Made by a program: the position numbers and the translations under genes. From assembly GCA_017694335.1 (NCBI GenBank), contig JADIMZ010000010.1, positions 1 through 36,100 of the forward strand: 36,100 nucleotides of DNA, in the 5' to 3' direction. The notes beneath the pieces are model-generated. The model saw nothing but the letters and a program-made list of their open reading frames with translations, was not told the origin of the DNA and searched no databases. This document shows, piece by piece, positions 16,401-23,182 of the stretch. The first letter of the stretch is position 1. The number at the start of each line of letters is the position of its first letter. Source of the DNA: Candidatus Pullibacteroides excrementavium (GTDB lineage: Bacteria; Bacteroidota; Bacteroidia; Bacteroidales; P3).

Positions 16401-17716
16401 TTCGACCGTTAGATGCATTATACGCCAGCCATTTCGGCCAAAGAGCATCCGAATGGGAAGCCTACAACCGAGGTATCCTTTTCGACCAATGGCAGTTCTC
16501 TGCGCTGAACGGCTCAGACACGATAGCCCATATCACACGACGTTACCGCGCGGTGGATTACCCTGCAGGTCTCTTGGTTTCGCCCGCTTTCCGGATGGAA
16601 GCCAACGAAGACATCATCATTGACCTGGACTACGCCATCCGGCAATTTGGCGCAGCTCGGCCCGGGGACACCCTAGAACTCTTCATGGGGCACGAGAACC
16701 ATCCTGACAGCCTGGACATTCTGGTGGCATCCTTATGCAGCCCGGACAGCCTCAGCAGGCACTACACGGACACCTTGAACTTCGACACCGACCAAACCGT
16801 CCATTTCGGATTCCGCGTCATTTCCGCACAACGGAGCGAAAGCCAATACACTTCTTTCCGTATTGAAAACTTCTCCATACGTCCGGCTTCCCGGCCCACT
16901 TACAACATCCGAGGAAAAGTAACCGACCTGGACGGCAATGTCATTACAGGCGCCGACATCAGGTTTTCAGGGATGCAGAACCTGCAAGCAACCAGCGATG
17001 CCCATGGGGAATTCCTCCTTAGCGAAGTAGTGGCCGAACAGAGATTCAGCTTGAGAGTTTCCGCCTCCGGATTTGTAACACTGTCGGTTTCCGACACTAT
17101 TGGAAATGCGGACCTAAATTTGGGAGATATTGCTTTGCAAGACATTTTAGCCAAACCAGCCGAAGTGACAGCCAAAGAAGAGGACGGCCTAGCCGTGATA
17201 CGTTGGACGATGGAACAAGACGCGGACGACCAGGCCAAGGCATTGCGGGGGTATGAAGTCCGGAGGTTCCTCCAACGCCATGCGACCGACAGCTCCCAAT
17301 GGACAAGCCTGCATACCGGACTGCTGCAGGAAACATCGTTCGAAGACTCAAATTGGGAAGAATTGCCGGACGGTCTTTACAGTTACGCGGTCCGCGTGGT
17401 ATATTCCGGCCAAAGACCATCGGCATGGGCCTTCTCCAACTCATTGAAACGGGAAAGAACCGGAGTGGAGAACGCTGCGGACAAGGGCGATATCCGGCTT
17501 TATCCCAATCCGGCATCGGACAAACTGCAAATCCAATCGAGCATTGCCGTATCGGATTACAGCATCTACCTTGCTTCCGGACAACAAATTGCCAAGGGAA
17601 TCGTCAACTCGGGCTGCTTCCAGATTGAAGTATCCGATATGGAGTCCGGCCTTTACTACTGCGTCTTGCAGCTGCAAAACGGCACATGCCAGACACTGAA
17701 ATTCATAAAACGATAA
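13409..17716 (+). CDS. T9SS-sorted multidomain adhesin-like surface protein (1435 aa)
   Basis: A signal peptide (residues 1-24, ending QTQAQ) leads into a cleaved-adhesin-like jelly roll (about 25-205, with SDSWLISPAFSVEGQQYLKF and SLALDNIR). Alternating CARDB-like domains follow (SYQWRDQPVASQTF, AEYWLNNVLQQSETV) with further MAM/adhesin-like modules (LFLDDVRID, FIFIDDIKVD). A carboxypeptidase-regulatory-like domain (about 1165-1243, IRGKVTDLDGNVITGADI) and a fibronectin-III-like domain (about 1248-1345) come next. The last 75 residues are a type A T9SS sorting tail (RLYPNPASDKLQI from about 1360, then MESGLYYCVLQL and LKFIKR). No catalytic motif was recognised, so adhesion or matrix binding is the likeliest role. 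It shares its general architecture, but not close sequence, with the 4681-8910 protein. It is transcribed divergently from the LuxR-type regulator. Confidence 0.9.
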   Translation: MKRPFFTSCLLAVSLLFGIGQTQAQLSESFESGTFPPENWQYLYLGDEGTDNGMFLQTIGDEAGVDIAAPDQSEHYLLIKTGYGLREYSDSWLISPAFSVEGQQYLKFALSTTEFISGSTDTIEVLASETGSNPADFTHCLLHVLSSDIFPDGEFNTVDYPGWTEFCIDLSDFDGKEIRIAFRSCLYAESWLARISLALDNIRTESSSSDDLVLTKLYSPANDCDSTQSLSFEVFNAGNEISSYDIAWRIGEGAVSRQAAQQTLPACQSSTVNLDRAINLPRGNSELKVWIEHGNDNQEWNDTLYANSIRIGTAASLPYEGNASNEGEDFANGSLRPTQSWMYISLPDYGEQPVWLGQANNAILIGPCMEIPAGKIRISFDMMATTQGGFVFSQSYSGLWREQTTLQETPFDASIAGFTRFSQILNIEESAWQSLGIEVTGSNLTQVIIKNIHIETVEADLCLEAILSPVNTKLPVSSQATEVTVSVLNQGMQSRENIRVSYQWRDQPVASQTFPVAIAPDSSVSLTFSTPIDLSSATTGTLKAWVEDSQGTYAGNDSLQMDIMTYEPVSSPYRMSFESGEDFSSWTSLNPDQSIATYWDTATVAFTLLSKGKNVCFLPALAGSPANDMLISPAVSLQEGRYRVSFFYAGIPYSGADMQLSVMLGTNPDPETLAKSVQWQTQITQSVWLSGYFYFDVPADGLYYVAFLGQGEHCELFLDDVRIDQEQDICVLSASFAETSGYNKTSTPVTVSFRNHGTENVTSVQAEYWLNNVLQQSETVTLDLAPGQTHEHVFSLPADISATGTYSLASRIIMDGDADTINNTISGNSLQHFPNRTLPYFEDFSSEENRVRWASVDANEDGNAWVAAGSGITYDAYSGTAALAYSSQAGVDGDDYIFSECIEFPADSLMLSFFYRTFRNIDYYHENFSVGLYSAPDPDSAVLMLQDYPEICIPGQEYEKAIFRFSLDQAQKLYIGFYSYSEKGNGFIFIDDIKVDYVRPLDALYASHFGQRASEWEAYNRGILFDQWQFSALNGSDTIAHITRRYRAVDYPAGLLVSPAFRMEANEDIIIDLDYAIRQFGAARPGDTLELFMGHENHPDSLDILVASLCSPDSLSRHYTDTLNFDTDQTVHFGFRVISAQRSESQYTSFRIENFSIRPASRPTYNIRGKVTDLDGNVITGADIRFSGMQNLQATSDAHGEFLLSEVVAEQRFSLRVSASGFVTLSVSDTIGNADLNLGDIALQDILAKPAEVTAKEEDGLAVIRWTMEQDADDQAKALRGYEVRRFLQRHATDSSQWTSLHTGLLQETSFEDSNWEELPDGLYSYAVRVVYSGQRPSAWAFSNSLKRERTGVENAADKGDIRLYPNPASDKLQIQSSIAVSDYSIYLASGQQIAKGIVNSGCFQIEVSDMESGLYYCVLQLQNGTCQTLKFIKR

Positions 17717-17720
17717 AGGA

Positions 17721-17849
17721 ATGACTTCCGACAACAAAAGCCGGAGCACGGGGCATCAATCCCGGCTCCGGCAATTGGAGATAGCGCTTGCCTGCCTCTG
17801 CGGCATCGGCATCATCATTTCCGTAGTCTGGATGATCCGGATATGGTAA
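17721..17849 (+). CDS. Small single-pass membrane protein (42 aa)
   Basis: An ATG four bases after the stop of the adhesin gene opens a 42-codon frame. It has a basic, polar N-terminus (MTSDNKSRSTGHQSRLRQ) and one hydrophobic helix (IALACLCGIGIIISVVWMIRIW) at the very end. The abrupt polar-to-hydrophobic layout and the tight spacing argue for a real co-transcribed peptide. A strong GC-rich hairpin (17740-17772) lies inside its coding region, so the frame could instead be chance sequence over a terminator. No family is recognised. Confidence 0.42.
   Translation: MTSDNKSRSTGHQSRLRQLEIALACLCGIGIIISVVWMIRIW
17740..17772 (+). terminator. GC-rich hairpin downstream of the adhesin gene
   Basis: GCCGGAGC (17740-17747) pairs with GCTCCGGC (17765-17772), and CGGG/CCCG extend inside the loop. 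No T-tract follows (aattggag), so it may slow or attenuate transcription rather than end it; it overlaps the 42-codon frame. Confidence 0.45.
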
Positions 17850-17930
17850 GCTGCCAGCCGCCATAAAACAAAGCCAAGCCGGACAACCGGCGCAAAACAA
17901 GATTCAATATCGCCATAAGCAAAAAATATG

Positions 17931-17938
17931 TAAATTTG
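17931..17938 (+). promoter_or_regulatory. Candidate -7 box for the threonine dehydrogenase-like gene
   Basis: TAAATTTG is a full TAnnTTTG match. The predicted start near 17945 gives a leader of about 135 bases to the ATG at 18080. No TTG at -33. The rest of 17850-18079 shows no further gene. Confidence 0.45.
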
Positions 17939-18079
17939 CGCCCGTCGTTTAAGCCCATACAGGCCGATAACGAACAATTCCACAAAGTTTTAACCGCCAA
18001 ATCCTGTATCAAGCAGGGGAGGCAACTTCCCCGAAGCGGCGTTAAAACATCGAAAAAAGGGAAGCAAAAACATAGCACA

Positions 18080-19048
18080 ATGATTAAACGTATCTTGTTA
18101 ACGGGTTCTTTCGGCCAAATCGGTTCCGAACTGACCTGTGCCTTGCGTAAGATTTACGGAGGTGAAAATGTGATTGCCACGGACTTGGATCTCAAAAGGG
18201 TCACCGACCAGATCAAAGACGGCGGTCCTATCGAACAATTGGATGTATTGGACGGCAAACGGCTGGCCGAACTGATTGACAAGTACAAAATCGACGCTAT
18301 CTTCCACTTGGCCGCCATTTTGTCGGCCGTAGGCGAAAAGAACCCTTCGCTGGCTTGGAACATCAACATGGGCGGCACGACCACCGTCTACAACGTAGCC
18401 CGCGAAAAAGGCATCCAGCGGATTTTCGCACCCAGCTCGATGGCCGCGTTCGGTCCCACCACGCCGGCTGACATGACGCCGCAAGACACCGTGCTCCAAC
18501 CCACCACGATGTACGGGGTGACCAAGGTCTGCTGCGAACTGGTAGGTGCCTACTACAACCTCAAATACGGCATGGATATCCGTGGAGTACGTTATCCCGG
18601 TATCATTTCCAGCGAAACCCTGCCTGGCGGCGGCACTACCGACTATGCGGTACAAATTTATTACGATGCCATCAAGTACGGCAAATTCGAATGCTTCCTG
18701 TCCGAAAACTCGATGCTGCCTATGATGTACATGCCCGACTGCTTGAAGGCCACGCTCGACCTGTTCCATGCCGACAAGAGCCGCTTGAAACACAGCACGG
18801 GCTACAACATCGCTGCTTTCAGCGTAACGCCTAAGGACATGTACGAATCGGTCAAGAAGTACATGCCGAATTTCGAAATCACCTACAAGCCCGACTTCCG
18901 TCAAGCGATTGCCGACTCGTGGCCGAACTCGATCGATGACAGCCGCGCCCGCGAAGAATGGGATTGGAAACCGGCTTACGACCTGGATACGATGACTCGC
19001 GAGATGTTGGATAAGGTGGGTCAAAAATACAAGGAAGGCAAATTCTAA
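18080..19048 (+). CDS. NAD-dependent L-threonine 3-dehydrogenase-like extended SDR (322 aa)
   Basis: The start is the ATG at 18080 (MIKRILLTGSFGQIG); the open frame reaches back to 17936 but has no protein character there. The Rossmann motif GxxGxxG (Gly9-Gly15), the SSMAAFG serine segment and the YxxxK pair (Tyr145, Lys149) identify an extended short-chain dehydrogenase. Its length and motifs (YPGIISS, PGGGTTDYAV, FRQAIADSWP, DWKPAYDL) fit the epimerase-like L-threonine dehydrogenases known from Bacteroidetes. These oxidise threonine to 2-amino-3-ketobutyrate for conversion to glycine. A sugar epimerase is the main alternative but fits less well. The stop codon is followed with no gap by a foldback element (19049-19177). 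Confidence 0.85.
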   Translation: MIKRILLTGSFGQIGSELTCALRKIYGGENVIATDLDLKRVTDQIKDGGPIEQLDVLDGKRLAELIDKYKIDAIFHLAAILSAVGEKNPSLAWNINMGGTTTVYNVAREKGIQRIFAPSSMAAFGPTTPADMTPQDTVLQPTTMYGVTKVCCELVGAYYNLKYGMDIRGVRYPGIISSETLPGGGTTDYAVQIYYDAIKYGKFECFLSENSMLPMMYMPDCLKATLDLFHADKSRLKHSTGYNIAAFSVTPKDMYESVKKYMPNFEITYKPDFRQAIADSWPNSIDDSRAREEWDWKPAYDLDTMTREMLDKVGQKYKEGKF

Positions 19049-19177
19049 AATTGGAGTGTGATAATGGGCAATCTACTTCGTTACGAACCTTGCCCAAGTC
19101 GGTCATGTACATAAGTACACTCCCTCCTTGGCCTGCGGTTCGATGCCTCGTATCTTGCCCATTCTGACACTCCAATT
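19049..19177. repeat. Foldback element, copy A, at the 3' end of the threonine dehydrogenase gene
   Basis: Outer arms 19049-19071 and 19155-19177 are 23-bp inverted repeats with two mismatches. Inside are blocks shared with copy B at 26844-26974: TCTACTTCGTTACG, TCGGTCATGTACA, AGTACACTCCCTC and TGCCTCGTATC. An inner stem pairs CGAACC with GGTTCG and CCAAG with CTTGG, and TGTAC/GTACA forms the tip. The arm sequence is unrelated to that of copy B, but pairing is kept. The element begins at the base after the stop codon. Confidence 0.8.
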
Positions 19178-19227
19178 CACCGGTTCAAAAGACGAGATTC
19201 AAACCTCGCCTGCTTTTGTACTGGTGA
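19177..19227. repeat. Nested hairpin between copy A and the terminator
   Basis: TCACC (19177-19181), GT and CAAAAG (19186-19191) pair with CTTTTG (19213-19218), AC and GGTGA (19223-19227), with two single mismatches. Inside, CGAG (19193-19196) pairs with CTCG (19205-19208). It abuts copy A directly. It is not a tRNA: there is no anticodon arm or 3' CCA-type acceptor. Confidence 0.5.
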
Positions 19228-19241
19228 CAAGATTCCCATAG

Positions 19242-19267
19242 AAGCCGCTCGGAAGGGCGGCTTTTTT
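19242..19267 (+). terminator. Rho-independent terminator upstream of mnmA
   Basis: AAGCCGC (19242-19248) pairs with GCGGCTT (19257-19263), followed by a run of T to 19267. It ends read-through from the dehydrogenase gene. The rest of the gap, 19268-19364, shows nothing further. Confidence 0.8.
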
Positions 19268-19364
19268 GTTGCCACCCTTTTTCCATTTAGACTCCATCGT
19301 CCAATCGGTGGCAGAGTCCCGGAAAAATAATCCCGATTCCGAACAGGGATACGCCAAGAAGATG

Positions 19365-19372
19365 TAAATTTG
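19365..19372 (+). promoter_or_regulatory. Candidate -7 box immediately before mnmA
   Basis: TAAATTTG matches TAnnTTTG and ends five bases before the ATG at 19378. If used, the mRNA would start at or next to the start codon and be leaderless. No TTG at -33 distance. Confidence 0.4.
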
Positions 19373-19377
19373 CCGCC

Positions 19378-20691
19378 ATGAATATTGCCGCATTGGTTTC
19401 AGGAGGGGTGGACTCCTCGGTCGTGGTCCACCGTTTAAAGGAATTGGGCTTCGACCCCACCATCTTCTATATCCGCATAGGAATGGAGCAGGAAGACGGT
19501 TTCATAGATTGCCCTTCCGAGGAAGACATCGAGATTACCACCTATATCGCCAAGAAATACGGCTGCAAGTTCGAGATTGTGCCGCTGCACCGGGAATACT
19601 GGGACAATGTGGTCAAATACACGATAGATACCGTGAAGCGGGGGCTTACACCGAACCCGGACATGATGTGCAACAAACTGATCAAGTTCGGGGCGTTTGA
19701 AGAAAAATACGGCAAGGATTTCGATCTGATCGCCACCGGGCATTACGCCACAACCACGCTGCTGCCGGATTCGTTAGTTCCCGAACTCCGGAAGGCCTAC
19801 CAAAACGGGGAACTTCCCTTGCGCCAAACGGGAGACGAAAACATTCCCGTCCTACCCGCACCAAGAGAAAACGAAACAGGCGAAACCCCAGCAAGCCTCG
19901 ATTCGGCGCTTCGAATCGAATGGAAATCCAATGGCTTCCAGAAGCGCATCGGCATTGCCGGAGACGAGCCTATTCTCAAAGCGCAGGATGGCCAGACCGT
20001 ATTGCTGAGCACGGCGGCCGACCATGTGAAGGACCAGACTTATTTCTTAGGACAAATCAGCCTCGCCCAACTTTCCAAATTGGTCTTCCCTATAGGGGAT
20101 TTGCCCAAAAGGGATGTAAGGGCGATAGCCGAAGCGGCCAAGCTGCCCAGCGCGACCCGCAAGGACAGCCAAGGAATCTGCTTTTTAGGGAAAATTAATT
20201 ACAACGACTTCATCCGTCGGTATTTAGGCATCAAAATAGGCCCGATTATCGAGAAAGAGACCGGCAAACGGGTAGGCTATCATCACGGTTTCTGGTTCCA
20301 TACGATAGGCCAACGCAAAGGGCTGGGGCTCAGCGGCGGACCGTGGTACGTAGTGGACAAGGACATCCCGCAGAACATCATCTACGTTTCCAAGGGTTTC
20401 CAAACTTCGGCACAATACGGAAAAACAATACGTCTGAGCGGCTTCCGCTATATGAGTGCCAATCTTTTGGGCGAACCCACGGCGGAGCATCCGGCGGATA
20501 TCTGTTTCAAAATCCGCCACACGCCGGAATTCACCCGCGCCAAGTTCTACCAACGGGAAGACGGCCTGCATGTCATCGAATCCGAACAGCCTATCCAAGG
20601 CATCGCCGCCGGGCAGTTCGGCGTGGTCTATACGCCCGATACCAAAGTCTGCTTGGGCAGCGGCATCATCTTCGGAGGCGGAACGGACTGA
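19378..20691 (+). CDS. mnmA: tRNA-specific 2-thiouridylase MnmA, with an internal insertion
   Basis: MnmA transfers sulfur to uridine 34 of Lys, Glu and Gln tRNAs. The PP-loop SGGVDSS is at residues 8-14. The nucleophile Cys98 is in MCNKLIKFG, the GHYA motif follows at about 121-124, the [10 protein letters not shown] segment near 218, and the second catalytic cysteine is Cys268 in GICFLG. The product has 437 residues, well above the usual 350-380. The excess lies between GHYA and KDQ: about 95 residues instead of the roughly 27 of the Escherichia coli enzyme. It is a low-complexity, Pro/Glu-rich segment ([13 protein letters not shown]). All catalytic residues are kept, so it should be active. 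The last 64 bases overlap, antisense, the end of the small gene at 20628-20936. Confidence 0.93.
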   Translation: MNIAALVSGGVDSSVVVHRLKELGFDPTIFYIRIGMEQEDGFIDCPSEEDIEITTYIAKKYGCKFEIVPLHREYWDNVVKYTIDTVKRGLTPNPDMMCNKLIKFGAFEEKYGKDFDLIATGHYATTTLLPDSLVPELRKAYQNGELPLRQTGDENIPVLPAPRENETGETPASLDSALRIEWKSNGFQKRIGIAGDEPILKAQDGQTVLLSTAADHVKDQTYFLGQISLAQLSKLVFPIGDLPKRDVRAIAEAAKLPSATRKDSQGICFLGKINYNDFIRRYLGIKIGPIIEKETGKRVGYHHGFWFHTIGQRKGLGLSGGPWYVVDKDIPQNIIYVSKGFQTSAQYGKTIRLSGFRYMSANLLGEPTAEHPADICFKIRHTPEFTRAKFYQREDGLHVIESEQPIQGIAAGQFGVVYTPDTKVCLGSGIIFGGGTD

Positions 20692-20936
20692 GAAGCCGGG
20701 AAATTCATCGCTGCCTGGTACTCCCGGATCACCTCGTCCACGATATATAAATCGCTGAAAAGGTACAATCCGGTATTTTCATCATGGAAGCGTCGGCAAG
20801 TACGGCTTGCATAAAACAAGTCCAAAGCAGCCTTCAACGAAATGTCCAAAATTTCGGACAACTTTACCACAATACATCCGATACGTTGCCAACGAATAAT
20901 GTCTCGCAAAACTTTCTTTTTCTCCGCCGGATTCAT
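20628..20936 (-). CDS. Small helical protein of the DUF3791-associated type (102 aa)
   Basis: From the ATG at 20936 the product starts [20 protein letters not shown] and contains [20 protein letters not shown] and [20 protein letters not shown], a compact all-helical domain. The longer frame back to 21023 overlaps the upstream gene and is less likely. Proteins of this form are often encoded beside DUF3791 proteins in small gene pairs of unknown, possibly toxin-antitoxin-like, function; this association is from memory and not certain. The C-terminal tail ([10 protein letters not shown]) is encoded antisense to the end of mnmA, a convergent overlap of 64 bases. Confidence 0.65.
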   Translation of the reverse strand: MNPAEKKKVLRDIIRWQRIGCIVVKLSEILDISLKAALDLFYASRTCRRFHDENTGLYLFSDLYIVDEVIREYQAAMNFPASQSVPPPKMMPLPKQTLVSGV

Positions 20937-20988
20937 AATTCCTCCGCTCTCAAAAATTCCAAATATTCCTCTATCACTTCCAACAAAA

Positions 20989-21309
20989 TCATTTCTTTTC
21001 CTCCCAGCGTTGCAGTGTCTCAATCATTCCCTGAGTCACATTTTCCCTGCTTTCCGTATGCAACATCTCATAATATGGCATAACATACTGATCTATCAAG
21101 CCTACCGCATTCATTCTCCGATAGATTTCGGAGTAATCCACCCCTAATTTATCTGCCACATCTTCGATGCAGGAAGCCACAAATCCCATCCGAATCTCTT
21201 CCAGGCTTAGTTCCCGCCATTCATCACCTTTGGAATCCTTCGCCAAGCCGTTCCCATCATGCCTATTTTGAAGCCTCCTGCACTCGTTTTCTGTCCTATC
21301 CTTCGTCAT
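20989..21309 (-). CDS. DUF3791-like protein (106 aa)
   Basis: The start is taken as the ATG at 21309 (MTKDRTENECRRL), 22 bases after the stop of the lipoprotein gene, which suggests co-transcription. The C-terminal 75 residues read FVASCIEDVADKLGVDYSEI, then YVMPYYEMLHTESRENV, the pattern of DUF3791 domains (a YCIE-like helix, a coiled middle and a YEVLHT-like motif). The N-terminal part is charged and probably disordered. Function unknown; a second small gene follows after 52 bases. Confidence 0.7.
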   Translation of the reverse strand: MTKDRTENECRRLQNRHDGNGLAKDSKGDEWRELSLEEIRMGFVASCIEDVADKLGVDYSEIYRRMNAVGLIDQYVMPYYEMLHTESRENVTQGMIETLQRWEEKK

Positions 21310-21331
21310 TCTCTTGGATTTTAACAAGCAG

Positions 21332-22804
21332 TTATTCATAGACAATGCTGAATGTCCAGCTTTCGTTGGCATCGTTGGTCATGCGAAGACCGGTCACATA
21401 GCCATTCTCGTCCAAGGTGTGTTCTACTTGGTAATTGTAAACCTGATCTTCCTCGACCGGTTCATTCGGGTCGTAATCCGATCCTGTATTGAGACGGAAA
21501 GAAGAAATCAGGTTCGTACCCCAGTAAGGCATGTAACCGCCAAGGAACAAAGACCAAAAAGAACTGGCCGGCAAAGCCTGGTCAATGCACAGGAGCAACA
21601 GAGCGTTGGGATCTATATTGCTCAACGGATCACCCTCATATTCTTTATTGAACAGGAAAACATCGGAATACTGGATATCCAGACTGGTATGCTGTCCATT
21701 GTATATGTCCGAGTAGATTGAACCATTGCACGAATGATTCTCTATATTGTATGTTTCATATTGCATTCCTGTTTCGGAATCCTCCACATGTCCAGGCACT
21801 CCTTCACAATACCAGACAGCATTTTCCTTCAGCAAGCTCTCATCAGAATTTTCATGCCGGTAAGGCTCCACGTCAAAACGTTCAAGGAAACCCTGATTGT
21901 TCTGCTCCATGCCGAAAAAAACATCGGCTATGGCATCCTCTCCGCCATAGCGCAAGGAAGCAGATTCACGCCCGTAACCGGTTTCCACATCAAAATAATG
22001 CAAGGTCAGCCACCAAGGCCTTCCGTTCAGGTCGATTTCCGCGTTCCCGCGTACTTCCAAATTAGTATAATGCCCGCCTTCGTCCACTTCGTAATAGATA
22101 TCCGCGTCCGAACCGCTGACATGGGATACGAACTGGCGGTCATCGTAAGCATACACATAAGATCCTTCCAAGCTTTCTTCGGGGCCGGAATAGGTATAAT
22201 CTACCCGGCTCACATAGCGTTTCTCCCTCTCATCCATCGGCCTTGACAATCCTGGTTCATTTGCATCGCCCTCTTCCGTAGCAGATTGCACAATGTCTAT
22301 CGTCCGCCGGGACTCCCCGCAATAAATATCTATCCGCGCCGAACGGTCGTAACCCGTATTGTTGACCTCCAGACTCACCTGCATGGTATAAGTTCCGGCT
22401 GTCGAACCGGTTTCCGGGTCTATCGAAATCCAATCCAGCGAAAGGTTCTTGGCCATGGCCGCCTGTTTCGACATGGGCTGATCGTTATCCGGAACACCGT
22501 CCCCGTTCTCGTCCTCAAAACCCGGCTCAGGGGTCACGACCACATCGTCATCATCCCCGCTGCCCGGCACTTCCGAGTCGCCGATAGTCTGCTCTCCCAC
22601 CGTCAAGGTTGCCGTCCACGGCCCGGTGGTCGTGAATGTAATCCCGGCACCCTCTCCTACCGAAGTCTCATTAGGTCCGAGACGATAGGAATCGGACGAA
22701 CCATCCTCCAAACGAACATCCTTGTTCTCCTCCCTTTCACAAGAGAGTCCAAAAAACAAAAAAAGGGCCGCAAGCGAGGCTGAAAATGCAAAACGAACCG
22801 ACAT
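21332..22804 (-). CDS. Lipoprotein with BACON-like N-terminus and DUF4595-like C-terminus (490 aa)
   Basis: The start is the ATG at 22804, because it gives a proper lipoprotein signal (SLAALFLFFGLSC, Cys22); the frame upstream to 22912 precedes the promoter. The residues after Cys22 (EREENKD) are acidic, as in Bacteroidetes lipoproteins exported to the surface. A BACON-like beta domain follows (TTTGPWTATL up to ARIDIYCGESRRTIDIVQSA), interrupted by an acidic, calcium-loop-like insert (DENGDGVPDNDQP). The remaining 300 residues, starting at RYVSRVDYTYSG, alternate short beta strands like DUF4595 or YD-type repeats. The ligand is unknown. It heads an operon with two DUF3791-type genes. Confidence 0.8.
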   Translation of the reverse strand: MSVRFAFSASLAALFLFFGLSCEREENKDVRLEDGSSDSYRLGPNETSVGEGAGITFTTTGPWTATLTVGEQTIGDSEVPGSGDDDDVVVTPEPGFEDENGDGVPDNDQPMSKQAAMAKNLSLDWISIDPETGSTAGTYTMQVSLEVNNTGYDRSARIDIYCGESRRTIDIVQSATEEGDANEPGLSRPMDEREKRYVSRVDYTYSGPEESLEGSYVYAYDDRQFVSHVSGSDADIYYEVDEGGHYTNLEVRGNAEIDLNGRPWWLTLHYFDVETGYGRESASLRYGGEDAIADVFFGMEQNNQGFLERFDVEPYRHENSDESLLKENAVWYCEGVPGHVEDSETGMQYETYNIENHSCNGSIYSDIYNGQHTSLDIQYSDVFLFNKEYEGDPLSNIDPNALLLLCIDQALPASSFWSLFLGGYMPYWGTNLISSFRLNTGSDYDPNEPVEEDQVYNYQVEHTLDENGYVTGLRMTNDANESWTFSIVYE

Positions 22805-22852
22805 GGCTATTTTCTTTATAATTCCTTTGATTCCTTTTATTTTACTATCTTG

Positions 22853-22881
22853 CAAAAGTACAAAAAACACAGGAAGCGCAA
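22853..22881 (-). promoter_or_regulatory. Promoter of the lipoprotein-DUF3791 operon
   Basis: On the reverse strand TTG (22879-22881) is followed after 18 bases by TACTTTTG (22853-22860), a full -7 match. The leader is about 40 bases to the ATG at 22804, which supports that start over 22912. Confidence 0.6.
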
Positions 22882-23182
22882 AACGGAAATAAATAAAAGG
22901 CCTCAGAGACAAAAGTCCGGTGCGAATACCACCCCTGTCGATTTCTCAATCCATACCGCCCTAAATAATGCCTGAGGCTAAAACTTCGGCCACTTCGGCA
23001 TCCCGAACCGCGGTTTTTACGCCAAATTTCCTTATCTTCGCAGGTTGAGTGTCCGCCATAGCGGGAATACATAGACGGATAAAAGAAGCGGGATGAGCTG
23101 AGAACCCAAGAAACGACCTTCTTTAAAGCCTGCCTGCTTACGGAACGCAAACAAAAAGCAAAAGAAATACAAACAAAATACC
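22882..23182. other. Intergenic region upstream of iorA
   Basis: No gene was found. TATCTTCG (23033-23040) is one base off the -7 consensus and the best promoter candidate for iorA, giving a leader of about 140 bases. GCCTCAG (22900-22906) and CTGAGGC (22972-22978) are a distant inverted repeat of uncertain meaning. AAGAA-acgacc-TTCTT near 23110 is a small hairpin. Confidence 0.4.

Noticed and set aside
18879-19175. Reverse-strand frame of 98 codons ending in the dehydrogenase gene
   Set aside because: Its N-terminal part is a translation of foldback element A and the rest is antisense to the dehydrogenase.
19177-19227. tRNA-like stretch with GGTTCAAAAG and GATTCAAACCTCG
   Set aside because: It does not fold as a cloverleaf and lacks an anticodon arm; it forms a plain two-level hairpin.
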